A stretch of DNA of 6,557 bases. Source: a bacterium. GTDB lineage: Bacteria; Calditrichota; Calditrichia; RBG-13-44-9; J042. Location of the stretch: NCBI GenBank assembly GCA_015494485.1, contig WGBF01000549.1:1-6557 (forward strand), written 5' to 3'. Every line of letters starts with the position of its first letter. Positions within the stretch are counted from its first letter, which is position 1. The notes under the pieces are model-generated. The model was not told the DNA's origin, ran no database searches, and saw only the letters and a program-made list of their open reading frames with translations. Shown here piece after piece: positions 1 to 5,948 of the stretch. The translations under genes and the position numbers were made by a program.

Positions 1-142
1 AGCGTGTAGCGCGGTTGCAACACCCCATTGCGCAACAACACCTGCCGCATCAGATGTTTGAAGCGGGTGTGTTGGGTGGCGGTTTCCGGATTGGACGGCA
101 GGTGTTGTTGCGCAATGGGGTGTTGCAACCGCGCTACACGCT
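1..142. repeat. 47-bp perfect inverted repeat with 48-bp loop at the left edge
   Basis: Positions 1-47 are the exact reverse complement of 96-142, with 48-95 between them. The right arm encodes genuine ATP-grasp sequence (RQVLLRNGVLQPRYTL). The loop read as written gives HQMFEAGVLGGGFRIG, which does not look like the family. Its reverse complement, placed in front of position 96, gives in frame SNPETATQHTRFKHLM, so the junction reads KHLMRQVLLRNGVLQPRY, the pattern expected just upstream of the ATP-binding lysine in this family. The left arm runs to the first base, so its true length is unknown. Seen directly: the repeat and the translations. Inferred: a fold-back artefact at a contig end, or less likely a real invertible segment. 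Confidence 0.95.
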
Positions 143-1019
143 GTTTAATGTGGACGATAATCCCCGGATAATCGCCGATATCATCACTTACCCGGTGGTT
201 CTCAAACCGGTATTTTTGTCCGCCAGCCAGGGTGTGACCCGCGTGGATAGCCCGGAGGATTTTGAACCGGCATTCCAGCGAATCCGCGCCCTTGTGCACC
301 GCCGGGATTATCCCCGGCGGGGCGGCCGGTACTACAAATACCTGCTGGTGGAGCAGTACATTGACGGAGAGGAAGTGGCGGTGGAGGGCATCATCACAAA
401 CGGGGAAGCCCGCATTCTGGCCGTGTTTGACAAGCCCGACCCGCTGGTGGGCCCGTATTTTCAGGAAACCATTTACGTGACCCCATCACGCCATCCCGCG
501 GCGACGCTGCAATTTATTCAGGACGAAACGCGCCGGGCAGTCCGCGCCCTGGGGTTGCAGCGGGGTCCGTTCCACGCCGAATTGCGCATCAATCATCGGG
601 GGGTGTGGGTTATCGAAGTGGCTTCCCGTTCCATTGGGGGATTGTGCTCCCAGGTGCTCCGTTTCAGCGACGGGCAATCCCTGGAAGAAGTGCTCATTCG
701 GGAAGCTCTGGGGGATGACGTGAGTGCTGTAAAGCGGGAAGAACAGGCAGCCGGGGTAATGATGATGCCGGTGCCGCGCAGCGGTCGGCTCCTCCAGGTG
801 CGCGGTGCAGAAGCAGCCCGCATGGTTCCCGGTGTGGAAAGCGTTCACATTACCATCGCCCCGGACAGTGACGTTCTGGGATTGCCGGAAGGCAACCAGT
901 ACCTGGGCTTTATTTTCGCCCGCGGTAAAACACCGGAAGCGGTGGAAAAAGCCTTGCGCACCGCCTATCGGTTCATCCATGTGGAAATTGACACGGGAGA
1001 ACGCGTTGAACACATTTGA
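96..1019 (+). CDS. ATP-grasp domain ligase, 5' end missing or scrambled by the edge inverted repeat
   Basis: The last 307 residues of an ATP-grasp enzyme, the superfamily that activates a carboxylate as an acyl-phosphate with ATP and couples it to an amine or other nucleophile. Numbering from codon 96: RQVLLRNGVLQPRY leads into the ATP-binding strand YPVVLKP (K37) and the mobile loop SASQGV (43-48). The hinge VEQYIDGEEV (85-94) would contact adenine. E162 (HAELRI) and E174 (IEVASRSIGG, 173-182) are the metal ligands. The usual ExNxR appears here as EVASR, a form I recall from uncharacterised ATP-grasp proteins. The C-terminal part (about 210-307) resembles the domain that closes PurK/PurT and L-amino-acid-ligase-like proteins. 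The frame stays open to position 3 and a TTG lies at 15, but codons before 96 are not credible because of the inverted repeat. Substrate unknown. The downstream Smr gene overlaps its end. Family confident, function not. Confidence 0.9.
   Translation, partial: RQVLLRNGVLQPRYTLFNVDDNPRIIADIITYPVVLKPVFLSASQGVTRVDSPEDFEPAFQRIRALVHRRDYPRRGGRYYKYLLVEQYIDGEEVAVEGIITNGEARILAVFDKPDPLVGPYFQETIYVTPSRHPAATLQFIQDETRRAVRALGLQRGPFHAELRINHRGVWVIEVASRSIGGLCSQVLRFSDGQSLEEVLIREALGDDVSAVKREEQAAGVMMMPVPRSGRLLQVRGAEAARMVPGVESVHITIAPDSDVLGLPEGNQYLGFIFARGKTPEAVEKALRTAYRFIHVEIDTGERVEHI
995..999 (+). promoter_or_regulatory. Ribosome binding site for the Smr gene
   Basis: GGGAG followed by a 6-nt spacer (1000-1005) and TTG at 1006. 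It lies within the end of the ATP-grasp coding region and decides the non-ATG start. Confidence 0.6.
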
Positions 1020-1293
1020 CGAACCCGTGGAGTACCCCATTGACGGGGTGCTGGATTTACACACCTTTCACCCTTCGGAGGTGAAGGAACTGGTTCCGGA
1101 ATACCTTCGTGCCTGCCGGGAAAAGGGTATTTATGAGGTGCGGATTATTCACGGAAAAGGGAAAGGGGTACTGCGCCGCATTGTGCATGCCATTCTGGAC
1201 AAATTACCGGAGGTGGAAGGTTACCGAAAAGACACCGGCTGTGGTGGATGGGGTGCCACCATTGTGCAATTAAAACCCTTTCAAGAAGAGTAA
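1006..1293 (+). CDS. Stand-alone Smr (small MutS-related) domain protein
   Basis: A 95-residue protein that is essentially one Smr domain, the nuclease/nucleic-acid-binding module also found at the C terminus of MutS2. Key motifs are LDLH near residue 15, where the usual LDLHG is LDLHTF, then IIHGKGKGVLR in the middle (the HGxGxG loop), and GGWGATIVQL near the end, typical of the last strand. I chose the TTG at 1006 because GGGAG at 995-999 sits 6 nt upstream. A GTG at 1027 is possible but has no such site. The gene starts 14 nt inside the end of the ATP-grasp gene, which suggests translational coupling. Single-domain Smr proteins are known to have DNA- or RNA-cleaving activity in some cases, but the role here is unknown. 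The domain call is firm and the start fairly so. Confidence 0.88.
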   Translation: MNTFDEPVEYPIDGVLDLHTFHPSEVKELVPEYLRACREKGIYEVRIIHGKGKGVLRRIVHAILDKLPEVEGYRKDTGCGGWGATIVQLKPFQEE

Positions 1294-1326
1294 GCCATTA
1301 CTACCTGTTCCGCATTAACACTTGGG

Positions 1327-2757
1327 TTATTCCACTGCGGTTAGCCGGAAGGGCCACTCCGCTTTGGGGAACTGGCTCTTTAACTGACCGTTATCTGCCA
1401 GTCCGTATCCGATGATTAACCCGTTGTAGCGTACCAGCACCTGCCCTTTGCCCGCCACGGGGACATCCAGCGCCTCGCGATTGACAAATTTTTCCAGCGT
1501 GGCGAAATCCGGCAGATCCACCACCATTTTTGTGGCATGATGCCCCAGCAACTGGGCCCCATCCGTAGTAAACTTGGCCCCCTGGCTCATAATTCGCGCC
1601 AGTACCAGCCCCATTTTCACAGGTTTTCCGTAAAACGGAAAATCGCCAATGGCTTTGCTGAAAGCAACTACCTGCCGTTCGTACTGGTAAATCAGGCGGG
1701 CAAACACACGGGGATCTATTCCAAAATGGGCCGCCAGGTAGTCCAGATGTTTTTTCACCGGCGATGTTTTATGGGAGAGGAAAGAAACTTGCAGCAACCG
1801 ACGGGGCTTTTTCAGTCGCGGCGGTTCCAGGGAATCCACCTTGCGAAGCCGGGCGACAAAAAACCCTTCGCTGTCGTTTTCAACGGGATAAATACGGATA
1901 GCCCGTTCCAGGGAAGGATGATATTGTTTTTGGCGAAACCGGGTTAATCCGGGACGCGTGGTAATTCCGGGCAGTTCAATGGGTTCCAGCTCCACCGGAA
2001 AATTGCGGAGGGCAAAATCCACCACCTCTTCATTTTCTTCCGGCGTCAGGGTGCAGGTCGAATAGGTAACCACCCCACCGGGTTTTAAGGCTTTAATGGC
2101 ACTAATAAGCAATTTTTGCTGGCTGCCCGCCAGACGGATGCAATGGTTGGGAGTCCACCAGGATAACACTTCGGGATTTTTGTGCAGCGTGCCCAGACCG
2201 GAGCAAGCCGGGTCAAGCAAAATTTTGTCGAACTGTTCAAAATACTGATTGCCAAACTGCTCCCCGAACCATTTAAACACCACCGTATTTACCACCCCCA
2301 TCCGCTGTAAATTGGTAATCAGGGCCTGGATGCGCTTCATGACCACATCATTGGCCAAGAGCACCCCCTCGTTGTTCATCATGGCCGCCATCTGGGTGGT
2401 TTTGGAACCCGGTGCGGCGGAGACATCCAGCACCCATTCTCCCGGCTGGGGTTGCAACACCAGAGGCGGAATCATGGAGGACAAATCCTGCACGTAAATG
2501 TGGCCCAGAAAGTGAGAAAGGCTTTTTCCAATGGGATACGGCTGGTGGGTAATGCGAAACACGTTGGGTAATCCGGGCCAGGGCTCAAAGCCGAATCCCT
2601 GCTGGCGGAGCAATTCCTGTTGTCGCTCCACAGGCCCTTTCAATGGATTGAAGCGAATGGTATGCGGGAGTTGCCGCCCGATTTGTTCGTACAGCGCATG
2701 GCGCTCCTCACCAATCAAGTCCAGAAATAAACGATCCAGTTCGGGGGAAATCTCCAC
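1327..2757 (-). CDS. rsmF: RsmF/NOL1-NOP2-Sun family rRNA (cytosine-5) methyltransferase
   Basis: A 476-residue SAM-dependent RNA m5C methyltransferase, close to the roughly 480 residues of E. coli RsmF, which methylates C1407 of 16S rRNA. The Nop2/Sun N-terminal region covers about 1-85. The SAM loop DVSAAPGSKTTQ is at 111-122. Motif IV is DPACSG at 182-187 with product-release Cys185. Motif VI YSTCTLTPEENE (232-243) carries the catalytic Cys235. After a linker, the C-terminal part (about 375-476) matches the RsmF-type RNA-binding/PUA-like region, including VLVRYNGLIIGYG. The frame is open upstream to 3063, but those 102 codons overlap the permease and look unlike the family. GTG at 2757 has AAAAGGAG 6 nt before it. 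Motif IV reads DPAC rather than the common DAPC. Family certain; exact target base inferred; it could act on another rRNA cytosine. Confidence 0.92.
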   Translation of the reverse strand: MEISPELDRLFLDLIGEERHALYEQIGRQLPHTIRFNPLKGPVERQQELLRQQGFGFEPWPGLPNVFRITHQPYPIGKSLSHFLGHIYVQDLSSMIPPLVLQPQPGEWVLDVSAAPGSKTTQMAAMMNNEGVLLANDVVMKRIQALITNLQRMGVVNTVVFKWFGEQFGNQYFEQFDKILLDPACSGLGTLHKNPEVLSWWTPNHCIRLAGSQQKLLISAIKALKPGGVVTYSTCTLTPEENEEVVDFALRNFPVELEPIELPGITTRPGLTRFRQKQYHPSLERAIRIYPVENDSEGFFVARLRKVDSLEPPRLKKPRRLLQVSFLSHKTSPVKKHLDYLAAHFGIDPRVFARLIYQYERQVVAFSKAIGDFPFYGKPVKMGLVLARIMSQGAKFTTDGAQLLGHHATKMVVDLPDFATLEKFVNREALDVPVAGKGQVLVRYNGLIIGYGLADNGQLKSQFPKAEWPFRLTAVE

Positions 2758-2763
2758 CGGTTG

Positions 2764-2771
2764 CTCCTTTT
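2764..2771 (-). promoter_or_regulatory. Ribosome binding site fixing the rsmF start
   Basis: On the minus strand AAAAGGAG lies 6 nt before GTG 2757. It supports this GTG over the upstream in-frame TTG codons and over the long extension to 3063. Confidence 0.7.
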
Positions 2772-2786
2772 GCTCCGTGAAGCGCC

Positions 2787-2814
2787 AATTTACAACCAAA
2801 AGCGGTTCACCCAA
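2787..2814 (-). promoter_or_regulatory. Candidate promoter of rsmF
   Basis: On the minus strand TTGGGT (2809-2814), a 16-nt spacer and TAAATT (2787-2792) make a weak sigma70-like promoter. It would leave a leader of about 20-25 nt before GTG 2757. This is a pattern match only. Confidence 0.3.
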
Positions 2815-2858
2815 AAAGCAAATGGGAAAAATGTGCCCTTCCGGGGGAAAATTCCTTC

Positions 2859-2891
2859 TTTGAAAAACGAACGTACCAGGGGGTAATTTTA
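2859..2891 (+). promoter_or_regulatory. Candidate promoter of the ABC transporter genes
   Basis: TTGAAA (2860-2865), an 18-nt spacer and TAATTT (2884-2889) fit a sigma70 promoter. The same bases also read TTTG (2859-2862), 21 nt, TAATTTTA (2884-2891), one base from the Bacteroidota-type TAnnTTTG box. The leader to ATG 2935 would be about 35-40 nt. I see no Shine-Dalgarno sequence before that ATG. Confidence 0.35.
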
Positions 2892-2934
2892 GCCGGGCGT
2901 GGCTTTTGATGGCCGGGCGATTTAAATTCACCGT

Positions 2935-3648
2935 ATGCAAGCATGGCGCGCGTATATTGCTTTTCAGTGGCACCATTATTTTCGCACCCACCGTTACCTG
3001 CGCGAAATTGCCGCAGTGGTCATTTTTGGCATTTTCTTCGGCGGGTTTCTCTCTGACGCCCACGGCGGCGCCGGGGTGTGGATTTTGTTTTCCGTCTTCG
3101 CCATTATCTTAAGCAGCATGACCGCCCCGTCCTTATTTTTACTGGAGCGCGGTACCACCCTGTACTTTTTAATTGGCAAACCGCATGGGCGGCGACGTTA
3201 TTTTGTGTCTAAAATAGTCCTTATTGTATTGATTGACCTGGGCATTTTGCTGGCTTTTGCCCTGGTATACGGGCTGCGGTTTCCATCATTTTCGTATTTC
3301 TTGCTTTTGCCGGTGCGCCTTGCCCTGGTGGCACTGATTCTACTGCAAGTAACGGGACTGATTGCCCTCACCATGGCCTATCGGCCTACCTGGACCTGGT
3401 GGATTTTTGTGTGGATTGTTTTCGGCGGGATTATCAACAAGGGCGGGGTGCTGCCCATTCATGGGATTGGGGAAGGGTACAAGCTACTGGTTTTTCTGTT
3501 GCCGCCCCTTCAGGAATTGACATTTTTAAGCACATCCCTGCAATTTGACCTTCTTGGGTGGATATGGCTGGGTCTGGCACTGGTGCAAACCGGCCTGTTT
3601 CTGGGATGGGGCTTGCGTGGATTTTACCGAAAGGATATCGTGCAGTGA
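2935..3648 (+). CDS. ABC transporter permease (ABC-2-like membrane subunit)
   Basis: A 237-residue membrane protein with about six hydrophobic segments, near residues 24-40, 46-68, 91-113, 121-146, 153-168 and 207-227, and a further hydrophobic stretch at 180-193. A basic loop GKPHGRRRYF (81-90) between the second and third segments is likely cytosolic. There is no signal peptide or large external domain. It is assigned as the permease because its stop codon overlaps the start of an ABC ATPase, and because the size and helix layout fit ABC-2-type exporters. The sequence itself has no motif I can name. The start is the ATG at 2935, preceded by the AT-rich TTTAAATT rather than a clear ribosome site. 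Substrate unknown; it could be a lipid, a small molecule or a glycan. Confident as a membrane transporter subunit, moderate on subfamily. Confidence 0.8.
   Translation: MQAWRAYIAFQWHHYFRTHRYLREIAAVVIFGIFFGGFLSDAHGGAGVWILFSVFAIILSSMTAPSLFLLERGTTLYFLIGKPHGRRRYFVSKIVLIVLIDLGILLAFALVYGLRFPSFSYFLLLPVRLALVALILLQVTGLIALTMAYRPTWTWWIFVWIVFGGIINKGGVLPIHGIGEGYKLLVFLLPPLQELTFLSTSLQFDLLGWIWLGLALVQTGLFLGWGLRGFYRKDIVQ
3630..3635 (+). promoter_or_regulatory. Ribosome binding site for the ABC ATPase gene
   Basis: AAAGGA, 9 nt before GTG 3645 and inside the end of the permease gene. It supports the GTGA stop/start overlap. Confidence 0.55.
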
Positions 3649-4559
3649 ATGCTTCCGGAACACAACATCCGTTCATTGAACTCACCGGCGTGACCAAACG
3701 CTATCCGGGAGAACCGCAACCGGCAGTTAAGCAGATTTCCTTGCAGGTTTCGGACGGCGAATGGGTGGGATTAATGGGGGCAAACGGATCCGGGAAAAGC
3801 ACCGTGCTGAAACTCATCATGGGTTTTTTACATCCCGATGAAGGGCGGATTACCATTCAGGGCAATGCCAATCTGGAAGTCGCTCGCCAGGTGGTAGGGT
3901 ACGTTCCGGAAACCCCTGTGGGTCTGGACCACTTAACCCCCCGGGAGTTACTCCACTACAGTTACCAGATGTACAACTTGCCCCCTCAGGAACGCCAGCA
4001 GCGAATTGAGCAACAGCTGAAGGCCGTGGGCATGTGGGAGCACCAGGATGAACTCATCGATGGCTTTTCCCGCGGAATGCGGCAACGGGTGCTCATTGCC
4101 AGCGCATTGATTCACCAGCCCGACATTCTGTTGCTGGATGAACCCCTGCAGGGCCTGGATGCGGAGGCACAATTGTTTTTGCTGGAATTCCTGAGACAAC
4201 GGCCCGCGCGCTGCCTTATTTTAGCAACCCACCGGCTGGAAGTCATTCGGGAAGTGTGTAACGTGGGGATTATTCTGCATCGCGGGGAGGTAAAAGCCCG
4301 CCTGCCCCTGGACCCCCAAACCCTGGAATACTACGAAGTGGAAACCAGCCCATCGGTTAAAGCGCTTCAATCCCAACTGCCCGTAACCATTCAGGAATGG
4401 CATCCTATCGACGCGCAGCGGGTACGGTTTCGGTTTCATGGGAGTGCGGAGGATTTGCAGCGCGTGCTGCAACTTTTAAAGCACCACAAACTCCCCCTCC
4501 ACCATGTAACCTTTGGTAACCGCCTGGAGGAATTGTACCTGAAATATGTGAAAGAATGA
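3645..4559 (+). CDS. ABC transporter ATP-binding protein
   Basis: A 304-residue ATPase that powers the adjoining permease from the cytosolic face. Numbering from GTG 3645: Walker A GANGSGKST at 45-53; Q-loop region VGYVPE at 84-89 (Glu in place of Gln, as in many ABC-2-type ATPases); signature FSRGMRQR at 141-148; Walker B ILLLDEP at 161-167 with catalytic Glu166; D-loop GLD at 170-172; and switch His196 in ATHRLEV. Residues after about 225 form a C-terminal extension common in this drug/lipid exporter class. GTG 3645 overlaps the permease stop TGA as GTGA. AAAGGA at 3630-3635 lies 9 nt upstream. The frame is open further upstream to 3558, but that part lies inside the permease gene. The pair would form a 2+2 exporter. 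All catalytic motifs are present, so an active enzyme is expected. Confidence 0.93.
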   Translation: MNASGTQHPFIELTGVTKRYPGEPQPAVKQISLQVSDGEWVGLMGANGSGKSTVLKLIMGFLHPDEGRITIQGNANLEVARQVVGYVPETPVGLDHLTPRELLHYSYQMYNLPPQERQQRIEQQLKAVGMWEHQDELIDGFSRGMRQRVLIASALIHQPDILLLDEPLQGLDAEAQLFLLEFLRQRPARCLILATHRLEVIREVCNVGIILHRGEVKARLPLDPQTLEYYEVETSPSVKALQSQLPVTIQEWHPIDAQRVRFRFHGSAEDLQRVLQLLKHHKLPLHHVTFGNRLEELYLKYVKE

Positions 4560-4570
4560 CAGTTGTCTTA

Positions 4571-4690
4571 AACTCACCCCCTTGAACGCTCTGAGGCAAA
4601 AACAAACCTTGCCGGTATCCCCCTCTCTTCCCCAAGAGAGGGGGAAAACTCGCACCGCTCGCTACCACAATGCAACCAAGGGGGTGAGTT
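4571..4690. repeat. Nested inverted-repeat element in a convergent gap, possibly a small mobile or dispersed repeat
   Basis: Outer arms AACTCACCCCCTTG (4571-4584) and CAAGGGGGTGAGTT (4677-4690) are perfect 14-bp inverted repeats. Inside sits a strong hairpin, 4618-4629 with 4634-4645: 12 bp, a CCCC loop, and CT-rich/AG-rich arms. A weak 5-bp pair, GGCAA (4595-4599) with TTGCC (4609-4613), lies between. TAA occurs just outside both ends (4569-4571 and 4690-4692) if the element is taken as 4572-4689. It lies between the convergent ABC and O-antigen-ligase-like genes and encodes nothing I recognise. Compact palindromic repeats of this kind are often dispersed in many copies in bacterial genomes. 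It could also help stop transcription from both sides. Confidence 0.7.
4618..4645. other. 12-bp GC-rich hairpin, possible bidirectional transcription stop without a U-tract
   Basis: The stem is 4618-4629 with 4634-4645 around a CCCC loop. It lies about 60 nt past the ABC stop and about 100 nt past the minus-strand gene's stop. Neither direction has a run of T directly after the stem: AAAACT follows on the plus strand and ACCGGC on the minus strand after the A-T closing pair. It is therefore not a classic intrinsic terminator. Confidence 0.4.
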
Positions 4691-4748
4691 AACAATAGCC
4701 CTGCCGGCAAACCGTTCATTCAAATAATGGGCATAGCGGCTTTAGCCT

Positions 4749-5948
4749 TTACGGGCTGCTCTCCCCGCCCTCCGTGCGTCCGATTTGCTGAAGCAACACC
4801 ACCAGTACGGCAAAAATTGCCGCATCGGTAAAGCCGGTTAGTTTAAGGGTAAAGAAGCTCATTAACCAGAAGGCCAGTCCCGCAGCCGCCACTCCCTGCC
4901 GGCGCACATTGTCCGACATCAGCGCAGCAAACACCCGTTTTAAAAACAGCACGTAAATGACAATCACCAGCAGCAGGCCCATGATGCCCTGATTCATGTA
5001 CGCCTGCAGGTAATCGGATTCCCAGCTGGTAAATTTGCTTTGCACCATGCGATTGCGGCTGTTTAATCCGTGCCCCAGCAGGATGTTCACCCAGTGGCCC
5101 TGCTGCCAATCCTGTTGAATAAACTCTCGGGCATCCTGGTAAATACTGGCCCGGCCGCTGGTTAAATCCAGTTGTTTTCCGGCAACGGATTGGGGGGGAT
5201 GGTAAAAGGGATTAATCCGGGAATCTTTGGCAGTAAAAATAAGGGTTAGCAACACCATCATCAGCACCAGACGGGCGGTAACCGCACCGCTGAGGGTGAA
5301 CACCCCGGAACGGCGCAACTCCCGCCAGGCATCCGCAACCAGCCATATTCCCATTGCCCCCAGAAATCCCAGAAAGGCACTGCGAGTGAACGTCCACCAC
5401 ATGGCAAACAGATGAACTACACTCAAAAGGAATAAGCCATTCCGTCCCAGCGGCCGTTCCTGCCGAAAGCTCTCCGCCAGGACCACCGGAATTGAAAACG
5501 CCATCACAGAGGCAAGGGTAAAATAGCCGCCATTAAACCCATGGGTCCGTTCCACCCCTCCAAAATGAAACACCACGCCTGCCAGCGCAGCAATACTGGT
5601 AAAAAAGAGGGTTACTGCGATGATGGCCCCTTCGGGAAATCCTTCCCGATTAAACCGCCAGTTTAAAGGAATTGCCGAAAGTAAAACAATGTGGGGCATG
5701 AGGTGGGGTAAATTGCCCAGGGGATTTTCGGTCAAAAACACCGCAATCACCCCAGAAACAAAATACAGGAACACAAATTTTTCCATTAATGGCATGTGAA
5801 TGCTGTTTCCGGCGCGAAATTCCACAAACCAGTAAAAGAGCAAAAACACCGCCGCTGCCTGAAACAAAATATGGCTAATGGTAATACCAGCAATGATGGT
5901 GACCAACAACGCCGCCGGAAGGGTTAATTTTTCCGTTTTAGTAGGCAT
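4749..5948 (-). CDS. O-antigen ligase/polymerase (WaaL/Wzy)-like membrane protein
   Basis: A 399-residue inner-membrane protein with about 11-12 hydrophobic segments, of the O-antigen ligase/Wzy class that joins or polymerises undecaprenyl-linked glycans at the periplasmic face. Motifs: TFTRSAFLG (186-194), with the Arg conserved in this class; TSGRASIYQDA (263-273) opening the large periplasmic loop of about 241-318; LGHGLNSR (291-298); and WESDYLQAYMNQGIMGL (309-325), the usual end of that loop. Where many ligases have His before the N/D-YL motif, this protein has Glu. ATG 5948 is preferred, with GGGAG at 5952-5956 although only 3-4 nt away. A TTG at 5969 is the longer alternative. It overlaps the upstream sugar transferase by 11 nt, so they are co-transcribed. 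Whether it is a ligase or a polymerase cannot be told from sequence. Confidence 0.85.
   Translation of the reverse strand: MPTKTEKLTLPAALLVTIIAGITISHILFQAAAVFLLFYWFVEFRAGNSIHMPLMEKFVFLYFVSGVIAVFLTENPLGNLPHLMPHIVLLSAIPLNWRFNREGFPEGAIIAVTLFFTSIAALAGVVFHFGGVERTHGFNGGYFTLASVMAFSIPVVLAESFRQERPLGRNGLFLLSVVHLFAMWWTFTRSAFLGFLGAMGIWLVADAWRELRRSGVFTLSGAVTARLVLMMVLLTLIFTAKDSRINPFYHPPQSVAGKQLDLTSGRASIYQDAREFIQQDWQQGHWVNILLGHGLNSRNRMVQSKFTSWESDYLQAYMNQGIMGLLLVIVIYVLFLKRVFAALMSDNVRRQGVAAAGLAFWLMSFFTLKLTGFTDAAIFAVLVVLLQQIGRTEGGESSP

Noticed and set aside
299..320. 8-bp GC-rich hairpin CCGCCGGG/CCCGGCGG
   Set aside because: Inside the ATP-grasp coding region over Arg/Gly/Pro codons, and explained by codon composition.
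486..1064. 192-codon open frame on the minus strand opposite the ATP-grasp gene
   Set aside because: It lies almost fully antisense to a strongly recognised gene and encodes no recognisable motif.
2758..3063. N-terminal extension of the rsmF frame by 102 codons
   Set aside because: It overlaps the first 129 bases of the permease gene, has no family resemblance and no ribosome site, while GTG 2757 has a strong one and gives the normal family length.
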